In this document: piece by piece, positions 13,889-24,832 of the stretch
How positions within the stretch are numbered: position 1 is the first letter of the stretch
Layout of the letters: each line of letters opens with the position of its first letter
Origin: Triplophysa rosa
Taxonomy: Eukaryota; Chordata; Actinopteri; Cypriniformes; Nemacheilidae
DNA length: 64,000 nt
NCBI RefSeq assembly: GCF_024868665.1
Contig: NC_079896.1
Span: 3,383,029 to 3,447,028 of the forward strand
Direction: 5' to 3'
Program-made: the position numbers and the translations under genes
Notes under the pieces: generated by a model
Seen by the model: the letters and a program-made list of their open reading frames with translations, nothing else
What the model was told of the DNA's origin: nothing
Database searches by the model: none

Positions 13889-16800
13889 ATGCCACCTGCT
13901 GTCGGAGGTCCCGTGGGCTACACCCCTCCTGAAGGGGGCTGGGGTTGGGCCGTGGTCGCTGGCGCCTTCATTTCTATTGGATTCTCCTACGCCTTCCCAA
14001 AGTCCATCACCGTGTTCTTTAAGGAAATAGAAACGATCTTCGATGCCACCAGCAGTCAAGTGTCCTGGATCTCCTCCATCATGCTTGCTGTCATGTACGG
14101 AGGAGGTAAGCAGTGACTTCCTGTTTCTAAAGGAAGATCCCATCCTTCATATCCTTTAACCAAACATGCTCTGTCCCATAAAATTGATTCATTCTGCAAC
14201 TCGGTCGTTTAATCACTTTTAAAACAAGAGGGTTTGCCATCCATTGGAGGCAGCGGTGAGATCATGACACGGGTAATGACGATCCCGACGTGGTTTATCA
14301 ATAGATGTGGCGCTTGTGAAAAGGCCCTCATTCATTCGAATGGTAGAAATAAGAGGCAGCGCTAGACAAGACTCAGACATCAGCCACTAGCTGCTTTGCT
14401 GTGAGATTGAGCTCTGAATGGGCAACTCTATCTCTCTCTGGAGTCTTTCTTCTCAGTCAGCTCTTTATTCTGCAAGTGTCAGATGTTTTCCTTGGAGAGA
14501 GATGAGGAGATGAGACGCCTAACTCGGGAGTCACAAAGACTTGTGATGACTAGCGTCAATAGCGAACCTGTCTCAGTAAGTAGAGCACCGCCGAATGACG
14601 CCAGGCTGCACACGTTCATGCTTACGCTGCTGAGCAAATCAAACACGGGTTTAAAAAATATAGACAGGTGTGAATGAGGTTAGATTCTTCTTGACAGTAT
14701 GGTGTCACATTTTTGGTTTATTAGTAATCAAAGCTATTGTTCAGATCTGTTGCAGACCAATTAGTGTATAGTGCACACATACAACCTGTTTTTGAAGCTG
14801 TTAAAACATCCAGGCGGTAAAACAATATGCTAATTGGCTCGTGTAATGTAGCATAGGTCAATGCTGATGTCAACTCAAAATGGCACTCTTGAAATAAGTA
14901 TTTCACACACCAAAACATCTGCCTGGGGTAAGTCCAGGATGGTACACTCTTAAAAAGAAACGTGCTTACAAGGTTCTTCATAACGATGCCATAGAAGACC
15001 TTTTTTTGGTTCCACAAAGAACCATTCAGTCAAAGGTTCTTTGAAGAACCACCTCTTTCCTACCTTTAACCTTTATATGAAGAACCTTTTTACCACAAAG
15101 AACCTTTTGTGAAACAGAAAGGTTCGTTGGATGTAAGAGGTTCTTTATGGAACCATTTAGACAAAAACAAACGTTCTTCTATGGCACGGTGAAGCACCTT
15201 TTATTTTTAAGAGTGCAGTCATTCTTGAAATTAGCATAAATGTAGCCACTAGAAAAAATATTTTAAGCAGTTGTAGACAATACATTTTAAGAGCTGTTTT
15301 TATTGTTTTCTCACTAAACAAACAAAATCAAAGAACAAAAACACTTGATTAAATTCAATATTAATTTAAATTGCTTAAAATTCAGTATTTGTAATATTTT
15401 GTTTTTTTACATTCAGTTTATGATTCGATACATGGGTTCACAACACTGTAGTATTACGGTATTTTAAACAACATATGCTAAATGGAACAAAAAAATTCAA
15501 TAATAATGAAAAATATAATATAATAAAATAATATAATATAACAAAAAAAGATTTATATCCAAAACGTTTTCATGTATTTTCAATAAAATTGTTCTATAGA
15601 ATTGTCAAATTCAAGGTTTACTTGAATCTGCAAATTAACAAAAAATAAATAAATATGGTACACATATAAAAAATAAAAATAAATATGAAAGTAAAAAATA
15701 AATTTAAACCTAAAAGAGAGAGCTTATTAAAGCAGTAAAAGTTTAAATGATTAAATGATTGAATACTGTGTTGTAAAAAAGCACTTTTTAATCATTTTTA
15801 TTGATTAGATATTTGCAAAATCATAAAGGGTGACTAATAATAAAGATTTATGGAAAAAACAAAAATCACAAAATAGAAAAAAATCAAAAATCAGTGCCGA
15901 TGTAATGACGCAATCGGTCACAAGATACACGAGAACCAATGGTATCTCACAATTACAGCTGGCGTATCACTTTGTCTGGCGGAAATTAAACCCGGAAGTT
16001 CACATGGATGTGAAGATTTACATGAATGTGTCTTTTCCTCATAAAAATCGATCGTTTGACCTCTACACTTGGAATATTTGCACGTATTGAAAAACAATTG
16101 TGATTGTTTTATATGCTGTGTTTTATGTTATATAATAAATAAATGTCACGTTACTTGCTCAAAATGCGTGAATGGTTTAAGGTGTAATGTAAATACAGTT
16201 CATCCTGACAGTTTAAATTGAAAATCACACTCTAATACGTGTCATCTTTGCAAAATTATAGCGCAATATATAATTTTTAAGACCAATTAAACCGTATTAT
16301 TGAAGAAACAGAAGCAAACCTAGTACATACGTTAACAATAATTTCACCAAAGATAACTGTAATTTATATAATTTGTCATTCATTAACAACACAGATCTAT
16401 TCTCCCTGGCCGCAAATAGTCGAGTGCCCCGGCATTGCTGCCTCCAACCTCGTTGTTGGATATTACTATCTTCTTTAGGGTATAAAAACATACATTTACT
16501 TATACTTAATTATATGTACTGTATTTGTCTACCATTGATTTGCACACAATTGTATGCATTATACGTTATGTGAGTCTCCAATGTTACCAATAAACCTTGT
16601 TTCTTCAACATTTTCTGTAATTCATTTGGCTGTCAAGTAAAACTGAAAACAATCAAAAACACATTTATGAAAATTCCATTGTACATACTTTATTATTAAA
16701 GCAACACTGGGTTAAAAGTCAGTAACTAAGTAAGTAAATGCGTAGAATGTGTTATTGCATCCTGTCCGTAATCTTTCTTCCAAGTGGGAAACCTAAAAAT

Positions 16801-19800
16801 CTTTCCTTGTGGTGAAGCTTTCGGCTGTTTCTATCGTGTGTCTTAGTCTTAAAACATATTAGACAACAAAAACATACCATTTTATCTCTGAAATGAAGTG
16901 AAATTGAATGAAGAAGATAGAACATCTCGGCGTTGATATACCTTACAAATGGCGGCGATACCCATAATGAGTGTGACCCATAAAGACCGATGGGGGCGTC
17001 ATTTTTCGGCACCACACCGGTAGCGTTAATTCAGTGAACGGTTCAGTGCATCGTATTTGAGAAAAGTGACAAACGTCTTTTCTTGTCGTATGGGTCAAGT
17101 CAAACAGGATGTGTTCTCGCAGGACAAACGTTTTGGTTTATTCCAGTACAGTTAAACTAGATGGCCATGTGAGAGGCACAAGACTTTACATTTGACCCCC
17201 TACTCCTACATTGTCCCTTCTGGACCAGTAGAATTAATGCCCTACTGTAGGCGAGAGGCGATGCATAACACATGACCCAGATGATTACAGAACCAACCAT
17301 GCGTGGAAAATTTCAAGTGTTTTGTTCAGAGGCCAGCGATGAACAGAACCACATGCGATATAACCGCCCCACTGCCTTGTGCTCACATCTATACAGGAAA
17401 TATATATATTTAATGTTATTCATAATAACTCACGTGCCCACTAATGCAACAGAATAGATTAGCATTGTTTTATCACGAAATTCAGGTTGATGCGGTTCAT
17501 ACTGACAGTATATGAAGGTGTGTTTGGTTCCCATTGACATTCAGTTGTGTACTTGTTTGCTTGTTGTCTCACATTGCCCTTCCCAACTATATTTTGATGC
17601 CCCTCCTGCCTGTTCATGAATGCAGCCTCTTTGACCCGTCCGTGAATAAGTCTGGATGCCCTCGAAGCAAATATCGTCACATAACGTTTGCTTTCTTTCC
17701 GGGCTGCATTGTTTTGGCATTTCGGTCCGAGACGTCTTTGCAGAAAGACCTCTCCTGAATTAAAGCTTGTTGTTGGTGACCCGGGCAGTCCAGAGCTACT
17801 TTGCCTAAAGCAGAAAAGGTCTTGTTAAGAGGCTATTTACATGAACACGGTAGATTTGATCTGTCAGCAGTGGGTTTTTGTTTAATGTCACCCAGGAGAA
17901 ATTCTAATTGAAAATCAGCCTGTGCCACGTTCACAGTCACATTCATTTTTCTGTGCGCCTGCATTATAACCAGAACAACACAAAAGAAAGTGCAGGGAAT
18001 ATAATAATGATACTTTTAAAAGAGCAAGGCTGACTTTTCCTCAAGTGTTATTCCTTGATCACAGCTCACTAATTCAACAAGTTAAAGCTGTAGTGAACTT
18101 AATAAAAAGAGAACTTTACAAAAGTTCTTTACTTTATAAAAGTTAAGAAAGTTTTCCACTTCCTGTCTTCCATTGGTTGGACAAACAGTTCACGAAACTG
18201 TGCTCTTAGTTGTGCCACTGCTATTGAGTTTTGCTGGTTGGTTGCAGTGCTTTGGGATGCAGTATGTTCTTCTGTCGAACACAACAGGAGATATTTTGAG
18301 AAATGTCTCTGGGGTTTTATGTTGAAAGTCAATGGGGTCCAATTTTGTTTGGATACCAAATATCTTCGTTTGTGTTCTCCATAAGAAAGAAAGTCAAACA
18401 GAATAGCATGGTGGTGAGGAAATGATTAAAGAATTTTCATTTCTGGTCAAACTGTCTTTTTAAACTTCTGGTAGTAAGAAGTTCAAGATCTTCGAGCTAA
18501 TGAAGTTGTGCATTCCCGCATTAAAAAATGTGTTAATGTGTTTATTCATACATGTTTGGAGCTGGCTTGCCCTCCCTTCTGTGTGAGGTGGATTAGAGGA
18601 GGCAAACAAGGCAGCCTATTGTACTGCGAGGTTGAAGACGTGCAGGAGCTCACCATCATTCCCCAGTTTTCACGATTAGCAGGCTTCCTTCCTTCCTACA
18701 CTCATGATAGGATTTGGATCCAGTACATTGAATATCTTAACGCGAGCACGTATCTGGAAATACCTTTGGGATTGCTCCCTTTGCTGCTGGAAGGGAGTAT
18801 CTCAACACATTAGCTTGGTGTGTCAGGGATGAAGTTTACTGTGCAGGGAAATGTATTTTGGGTATCGTTTAGGAAGGTGGTTTAACATTGGTCCATCAGT
18901 ATCTGCATTTCAGAGGTAACGTCTTTGGCGAAATGGCTGTATGATGGTGGGAAACAGCAAATTCTGCAGTTTGATGAATACTGCAGTAATATGCGCTGTC
19001 AACTTTTCTTTGTGCTTCTTTATAGAGCTGCAATGCTCTCTGGTGGTGTGAAAATAGAATAACAACTTATTTATAATATAAAATATATTTACATTTATGT
19101 GTTTACAGATGCTTTTATCCAAGTTTATCAGTTTGTGTGTTCCCTGAAAAAACGAACTTGTGAGCTTTGCGCTGCTAAACTGAGCTAAAAAAGCGCTAAT
19201 ATACTGTATACAGTATATAATATGTAATACACATTCCTGGTTTTGTTGCAAATAATTCATTTGTACACAGTTCTCATGGGAATGTCTTTTATCAAAATTA
19301 AATTAAATTATTTAAATACGTTTGAATTTGAATATGAATATATTTTATAGATTACCAGTTATTTATTCAATTAAATAAATATTTGTTGTGACCACCTTTT
19401 GCTTTCAAAGGGATATACTCCACCCAAATACGAAATTTCTGTCATGAATTTCTCCTCCCTCGTGTTTTCCAAACTTTTAACTGTTGAACACAAAGAAATA
19501 TTTTTGGAAAAAAGTTAGCAACTGACAATTCTGGGTCATCATACACTAACATAGTCGGAAAAATTATTGTTTATTTTTTGTTCTGTTAAACATAAAGGGG
19601 CGGTTTCCCAGACAGGGCTTAAGACTAGTCAGACCGACGTAACTGTTAGAGGTGTCTTAATCGAAAACAAATTTAATCTTAAAAAATATCAGTGCAATTG
19701 TTTTGTCTGGAGATGTACACTAGTAATGTTTTTTGTAAGGTATGTTTTTTAAAACGATTTAAATATCCTAATTTAACTAAAGCCTAGTCCTGGTTTAAGC

Positions 19801-22800
19801 TTATCCCATGGGTTTTGCCCCAAAATGAGATATTTTGAAGAATTTACAGTAGGAAAGAAAACAGTTCTTGGGGCACCTTTGATCATAATTTTAATTGCCA
19901 GCGATGTCTCAGAAGTGTCAGTTGCAAACATTCTTCCAAATTTCTTTCTTTGTGTTCAACAGAACAAAGAATTGTATTCAGGTTTGGAACAACTTCAGGG
20001 TGAGTATTTCATGACAGAATTGTTCTTTTTGGGTGGAGTATCCCTTTAAAAAAGTGTTGTCTTTGGTTCTTAGAAGGTTTTGCTGGCTGGTTGTTTCAAG
20101 CATCAAACCAGTTCTTATAGTTTTAGGCTTTTAAATTTTTTCATCTCTCTGTGTAATCCCAGAATGACACAATGATGTGACATCAGATCTTTGTGTGGTC
20201 CATGCTGTACAGTCTGTTTTAGTCATTCTTATTTATACATAAATCTTCCTTTATCATTAAAGATCAAAACAAATGTACAGTTTGTAAATCTATACTGATG
20301 TTTCATACAGAAACATTTTTTACTTAATGACACACATTCTTATATGTTTACATTTTTACGCATGTATGTAAAAGAGAAAGATTTCTTTAAGCAGATGCTT
20401 ATACTCAATGTTTCATCCACAGGTCCAGTTAGCAGTATTCTGGTCAATAAATATGGAAGTCGGCCCATTATGATTTTGGGAGGTTGTCTCTCGGGAACAG
20501 GACTCATTGCGGCTTCTTTCTGCAACAGCGTTGAGGGCTTATACTTCTGCATAGGTGTTGTGGGAGGTATTAAAATCTAACACATTTTCATTGCTCTTGT
20601 TTAATGCATTATACAATATTACAATGTTTCACTCTAGCGGCACATTTTTATGAGGAAACTAAATCATGTTGTTTCACAGGTCTGGGACTGGCATTTAATC
20701 TCAACCCAGCTCTCACTATGATTGGCAAATATTTCTACAAGAGGCGACCCATAGCTAATGGAATTGCAATGGCCGGTAGTCCAGTCTTCTTATCCACTCT
20801 CGCTCCTTTGAACACGTGGTTCTTCGATCAGTTTGGCTGGAGGGGAAGTTTCTTGATCCTGGGTGGACTTCTGCTCAACTGTTGTGTAGCCGGATCACTC
20901 ATGAGGCCCATAGGTCCAAAACCTCAACCGGCAGTCAAAGGAGTAAACAGTAATGGCAGAGCGGCCCAACGAAAGAGTGTGATCGAGAAGATCAACGGTT
21001 TTATCGACTTGACGCTCTTCAAGCATCGCGGCTTCTTGCTGTACCTTCTGGGTAACGTGGTCTTGTTCTTTGGCCTCTTCTCTCCCCTCGTGTACCTGAG
21101 CAATTACGCCAAGAGCAAAGATATTGCAAGGGAAAAGGCTGCTTTTCTGCTCTCTGTCCTGGCCTTTGTAGATATGGTGGCACGACCCTCTATGGGAATA
21201 GTGGCCAACACGAAATGGGTGAGACCGAGGGTGCAGTACTTCTTTGCCGCCTCTGTCCTTCTCAACGGTGTGTGTCACCTGCTTGCCCCTCTGTCGACGG
21301 ACTATATGGGGTTTGTCATTTACTCCATCTTCTTCGGCTTTGCCTTTGGGTGGCTGAGCTCCGTGCTCTTTGAGACCCTTTCGGATCTGGTGGGGGCTCA
21401 GCGTTTCTCCAGTGCTGTAGGGCTGGTGACCATTGTTGAATGTGGGCCTGTGCTACTTGGGCCTCCTTTACTTGGTGAGTATGGAGTGTGTTGACCCACA
21501 CACACCCCGACAAACAAATTGCACAAAATAAGTTATTAAAAACTGGTTAACCCTTATGGTGTTCATGTTTTTGTTACTTGGTGTTCACAGATGTGGACCC
21601 ACGGCCTTATTCAGTTTTTAAATCAATACAGCCTTAAATTGAATTTATGTAATAATACAAGTAAACAAATGTTTACTTCATCCAAATAACAAGCAACACA
21701 GGGAGCATATGAGGAATATTTGTCATTAATATTAATGATTAATATGATTAAAATGTAACCTCTGTTAAAGATCCCATATGTAATTTTTCGGAGGATCTGT
21801 CGACAGAAATGCAATATAATATACTTAACTATTTCTTCAGAGGTGTATAAAGTAATGAATCGTTGTTTTTATTACCTTAAGGTACGTACAGACCGGGACG
21901 TTAATCGCACGTGCTTATCGCCAGCGTTTTTCGAGACATTTTTCGGCGTTCATGCCCAAATGATTTTCACTGGCGATGAGCCGAGTGAACGTGCAAATTC
22001 ACTCCCTTACATAGATGGCACTTGATGAAAAACAGAAACACCCAGGTACTCAAGGTGGCGCTGCGCAACTTTATGCATTCTGACACTCGCTTGTCACACA
22101 GAAGAAGAATTCATCTTGGTTCCTCTTCGTCAATGTGCTCGGCAAGACTGTTTTGTGCTTGAGCGCCACTAAGTCGTGTTTTACTTTAACTTCAGCAGCT
22201 CCAGGCACGTGAACAAAAGCGCCAATCTCATTGGAAGGCCAGTTTTTAACGCGGTGCGTCAAACCAAAAAAACGAGCCCGAGGCGTTTAAAAAAAAGACT
22301 CTTTTACGCCTGCCGTTTTCCGCGTCGGTGTGCACACTCACATTGGCGCCCTTTGTTTAGTTACGTCGACGATCAATGTTTGATCGTAAAACGTCGACGA
22401 TAAACGCGCGCGATTATCGTCCCGGTGTGGACGGGCCCTTAGAATGAGCTATAACTATCTACACACACCGTTGAAAACGAGTCCCCCAGACCAAAACACC
22501 ACACAGGGCTTTATAAAAAAGCATTTTGTTAATTCTTTTATAATTGCATTCAGATTTCCTGGCCTCATAATAATTAAGAGACATGGGATATTTGTACTTT
22601 TAAAGATTAATTTGTTACACCGCAGGACCAAAAAGGATTAACTAGTGAAGGCAAATGGGGATTAAACTACTGAGGACGTTCATTTTGGTTAAAACAAGCT
22701 CGCATGTTAGCCTTTAGTTTTGTGAAATAACAAAAAACATCTATAAAATGTATTTCCAGATGGATTTGTAAGTTGATGAATCCAATTCACTTGTTAGTTC

Positions 22801-23123
22801 AAATGAATCAAACTAACATTTGACCTTACTATGTGAAAAATCTGTCTGCACTTACAGGAAAATTCAAAGACATTTACCACGACTACAAGTACACTTACAT
22901 GGGCTGTGGAATAATCCTGCTGGTTGGAAGTGTGTTTCTTTTCGTCGGAATGGGCATCAACTACAGGCTTCTGGATAAGGAGGCGAAAGAAGAATCCAAA
23001 AGAGCAAATCTCCAGGAGAGGGAGGACGATGCGAGCAAGGACAGTGTGAAAAGAGAACCTGGAAAAGAGGTTTCAGAAACATTGAAAGCACCTGATGAAA
23101 ATGCAGCCGAGGATACTGTGTGA
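13889..23123 (+). CDS. slc16a1: Monocarboxylate transporter 1 (MCT1, SLC16A1)
   Basis: A proton-coupled transporter of lactate, pyruvate and ketone bodies in the plasma membrane. Coding exons are 13889-14105, 20423-20566, 20680-21474 and 22858-23123. All have GT/AG borders and phases that join in frame to give 473 aa (human MCT1 is 500). The start is the first ATG after the acceptor at 13882-13883, leaving five UTR bases. The family motif [10 protein letters not shown] lies at residues 14-23 and the second signature, [16 protein letters not shown], at 138-153. Residues known to matter in mammalian MCT1 are kept: Lys38, Arg142/143, and the Asp285/Arg289 pair in [11 protein letters not shown] (human Asp302/Arg306). 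The central loop is shorter than in human. The tail is charged. Teleosts have two slc16a1 copies and I cannot say which this is. The 6.3-kb intron 1 and the last intron carry repeats. Confidence 0.96.
14945..15215 (+). repeat. Imperfect hairpin TIR element, copy 1
   Basis: Ends are CACTCTTAAAAA on the left and TTTTTAAGAGTG on the right, perfect inverted repeats. Both arms continue inward with GTGCTT, GATGCCATAGAAGA-like and GGTTCCA...AAAGAACC blocks, so most of the 271 bp can fold on itself. No ORF is present. A second copy in the opposite orientation lies at 43815-44073. Confidence 0.8.
18180..18430 (+). repeat. Decayed TIR-family element
   Basis: Contains the family modules CGAACACAACAGGAGATATTTTG and AATGGGGTCCAAT seen at 9676-9915 and 39185-39475, with many substitutions. 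The ends are not clear. Confidence 0.5.
19406..20052. repeat. Long-TIR element carrying a nested insertion
   Basis: The left end AAAGGGATATACTCCACCCAAA mirrors the right end GGTGGAGTATCCCTTT, and the inverted similarity runs inward (TCTGTCATGAA on one arm, TTCATGACAGA on the other). The outer element belongs to the same family as 9676-9915. Inside it, 19597-19821 is a second element with its own inverted ends. Confidence 0.75.
19597..19821. repeat. Nested TIR element (GGGGC ends)
   Basis: Left GGGGCGGTTTCCCAGACAGG followed by CTTAAGACTAGTC; right GACTAGGC-like block then TTTTGCCCC. The arms are inverted copies of each other with mismatches. It sits between the two arms of the 19406-20052 element, so it inserted later. 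Confidence 0.65.
21880..22438. mobile_element. Nonautonomous PIF/Harbinger-like element (559 bp)
   Basis: The 21-bp ends match at 16 positions and both carry ACCGGGACG (21892-21900, and its reverse complement at the right). A TTA trinucleotide borders each side (21877-21879 and 22439-22441), which fits the 3-bp TTA duplications of PIF/Harbinger elements. There is no transposase; the small ORFs inside are not conserved. The element lies in the last intron of slc16a1 and is much richer in CpG than its surroundings. Confidence 0.7.
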
Positions 23124-24440
23124 TACTTTCTATTCCATTCATTGATTCTGTTAAATCACTGTTGTTGATTCTGGCGATACTTAATGTCTAAACACTCAGC
23201 GTTGTGGATCTGAATACAAACATTGATCATGACAATTCTGTTTGCTGAGATAATGATGCAAAACAGCCATTGCCAACATCCATAATGTTAAATCTGTATT
23301 CAAAATTTTAAGATTTATGTTTAAAAATGTTTACTGTAGGACAAGTTTTTACATAAAGGGCACATTAGTGAATGAGGATAATATAATAATGCACAATTTT
23401 GAATATTTGCCATAAAGTACCACTGTGCATTTATATCATTATCATTATTCACTTGCCATTGTCATATATTCTCACATTTGTTTGTATACACTACCAATAT
23501 ACAGGTAGATATAAAATGGTGACAGCTGTATCTGTATTGCATTGTTCTTGTAATGCCAAATAATGTAGGCCAGGGACAGTTTAAATAGTTTTGCAAAACA
23601 GTTAGAATAAAAATTATTCTCATTTTAATATGAATTTTATTGCATCCTTGTTCATTTCTCTAGAGTCTTAGTCTCATGATCTGTTGAGATTCAATTAACT
23701 GTTTTGTGTTTGGGGACCATGAGAGTGAAACTTTAACCCTTCATTGTATCACATACTGTTTCCAATCATATGAAATAGTCTACTAAGTGTTACTTTTTTA
23801 GCTTTGACTCAAGTAAATCACACTGCAGAAAAATACAATAACTGATAAACATTTGTAAGTCATTTTGAATAAACATCAGCCAAAGGCATACAAATGTAAG
23901 GTAAAAACGTTTTAAGATATAATCAAATTGGCTTTACAAATCATTTCAATTCACTTGAAGTTGAATTATATTAAACGTTTTTTTTTTTTAAAAAAACGAG
24001 TGAAATCTCGTTCAACTCGGAACGAGTTTTGCCATGACTCGCATATTTTTTTACTGAAGCCTATATTGCTCTGTTGTGTTTTCAAAGCGATTACAAATCC
24101 CCCTTTAACAAAAAGTTAAATAATCTTTCCTGACGATTTCATAAAATGTTATTCATATTCTGCTTAAATCAACACCTCGTGCTAATGCTGTCTTTACGTG
24201 CTCTCGGAAATTTGATAGTTCCCACTTCAACCCGGAAATACTTCATGGAACGGTGCTCATTTAATGTTAACAGATACTTGTAATGTGTTAATGCTAAATA
24301 AAAATAATAATCATTAGTAACATTAATGTTATTAAATACTTGTAATGTTACTAAATTCAGACGTTACTTCCGCGTTTGTGGTGGGAAACATCCCACTTCC
24401 GAGTTGTCTTAACGCATCCTAACTGAGATCAAAGAATTGC
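23124..24440 (+). other. slc16a1 3'UTR and spacer to sycp1
   Basis: This stretch follows the slc16a1 stop codon. Candidate poly(A) signals AATAAA are at 23606-23611 and 23868-23873. No exon is visible. The region is AT-rich until about 24360, where it becomes richer in CpG towards the sycp1 promoter. Confidence 0.6.
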
Positions 24441-24551
24441 GCTCAAAATTTGAAAACGCGTCTCGCGAGATGTCAGTTGGAAACCGTTGGTCAATCGAGT
24501 CGTGTTAATGGTACGGTTGTGGACAAATATTCACCGGTTATTTGATTAAAG
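24440..24551 (+). promoter_or_regulatory. Probable sycp1 promoter and noncoding exon 1
   Basis: The palindrome TCTCGCGAGA lies at 24461-24470. This motif is known from TATA-less, often CpG-rich vertebrate promoters. A good splice donor follows (AAAG|GTAAAA, exon end 24551). Coding exon 1 begins after an acceptor at 24830-24831, so a noncoding first exon ending at 24551 is consistent. The exact start site is unknown. Confidence 0.5.
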
Positions 24552-24832
24552 GTAAAATATTTCCTCACATTTATCTATAATATAGTAAAATAAAAGTTTA
24601 TCTGTGTGAACGTTATCTTGGAAAGATGAATAATAGGTAAAAACTGAATATTTGTAACCTCCGTTTAGTTAACTCTACCGACGTAACGTTAGCATGTTTC
24701 TGCCAGCTAATACTGCCGAAAGAGAAAGAAATACCTTATAGCTGAAGTAAAATTATCATATAATTTTATCAAAAGTATCATATGTCTAAACAAAATATAT
24801 TAATCAACGTATTATATTTCGTTATTCACAGT

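Larger units (their letters stand above)
14106..20422 (+). other. slc16a1 intron between first and second coding exons
   Basis: No exon is visible in these 6.3 kb. ORFs such as 15830-16090 and 18508-18813 have no recognisable similarity or splice logic. The intron contains a hairpin-like element (14945-15215), an AT-rich stretch (about 15240-15830), and TIR-family elements at 18180-18430 and 19406-20052. Confidence 0.7.

Noticed and set aside
18508..18813. 101-codon plus-strand ORF in slc16a1 intron 1
   Set aside because: No family resemblance and no evidence of splicing to neighbours; treated as chance.
20895..21278. 127-codon ORF antisense to slc16a1 exon 3
   Set aside because: It mirrors the conserved coding exon on the plus strand and has no features of its own.
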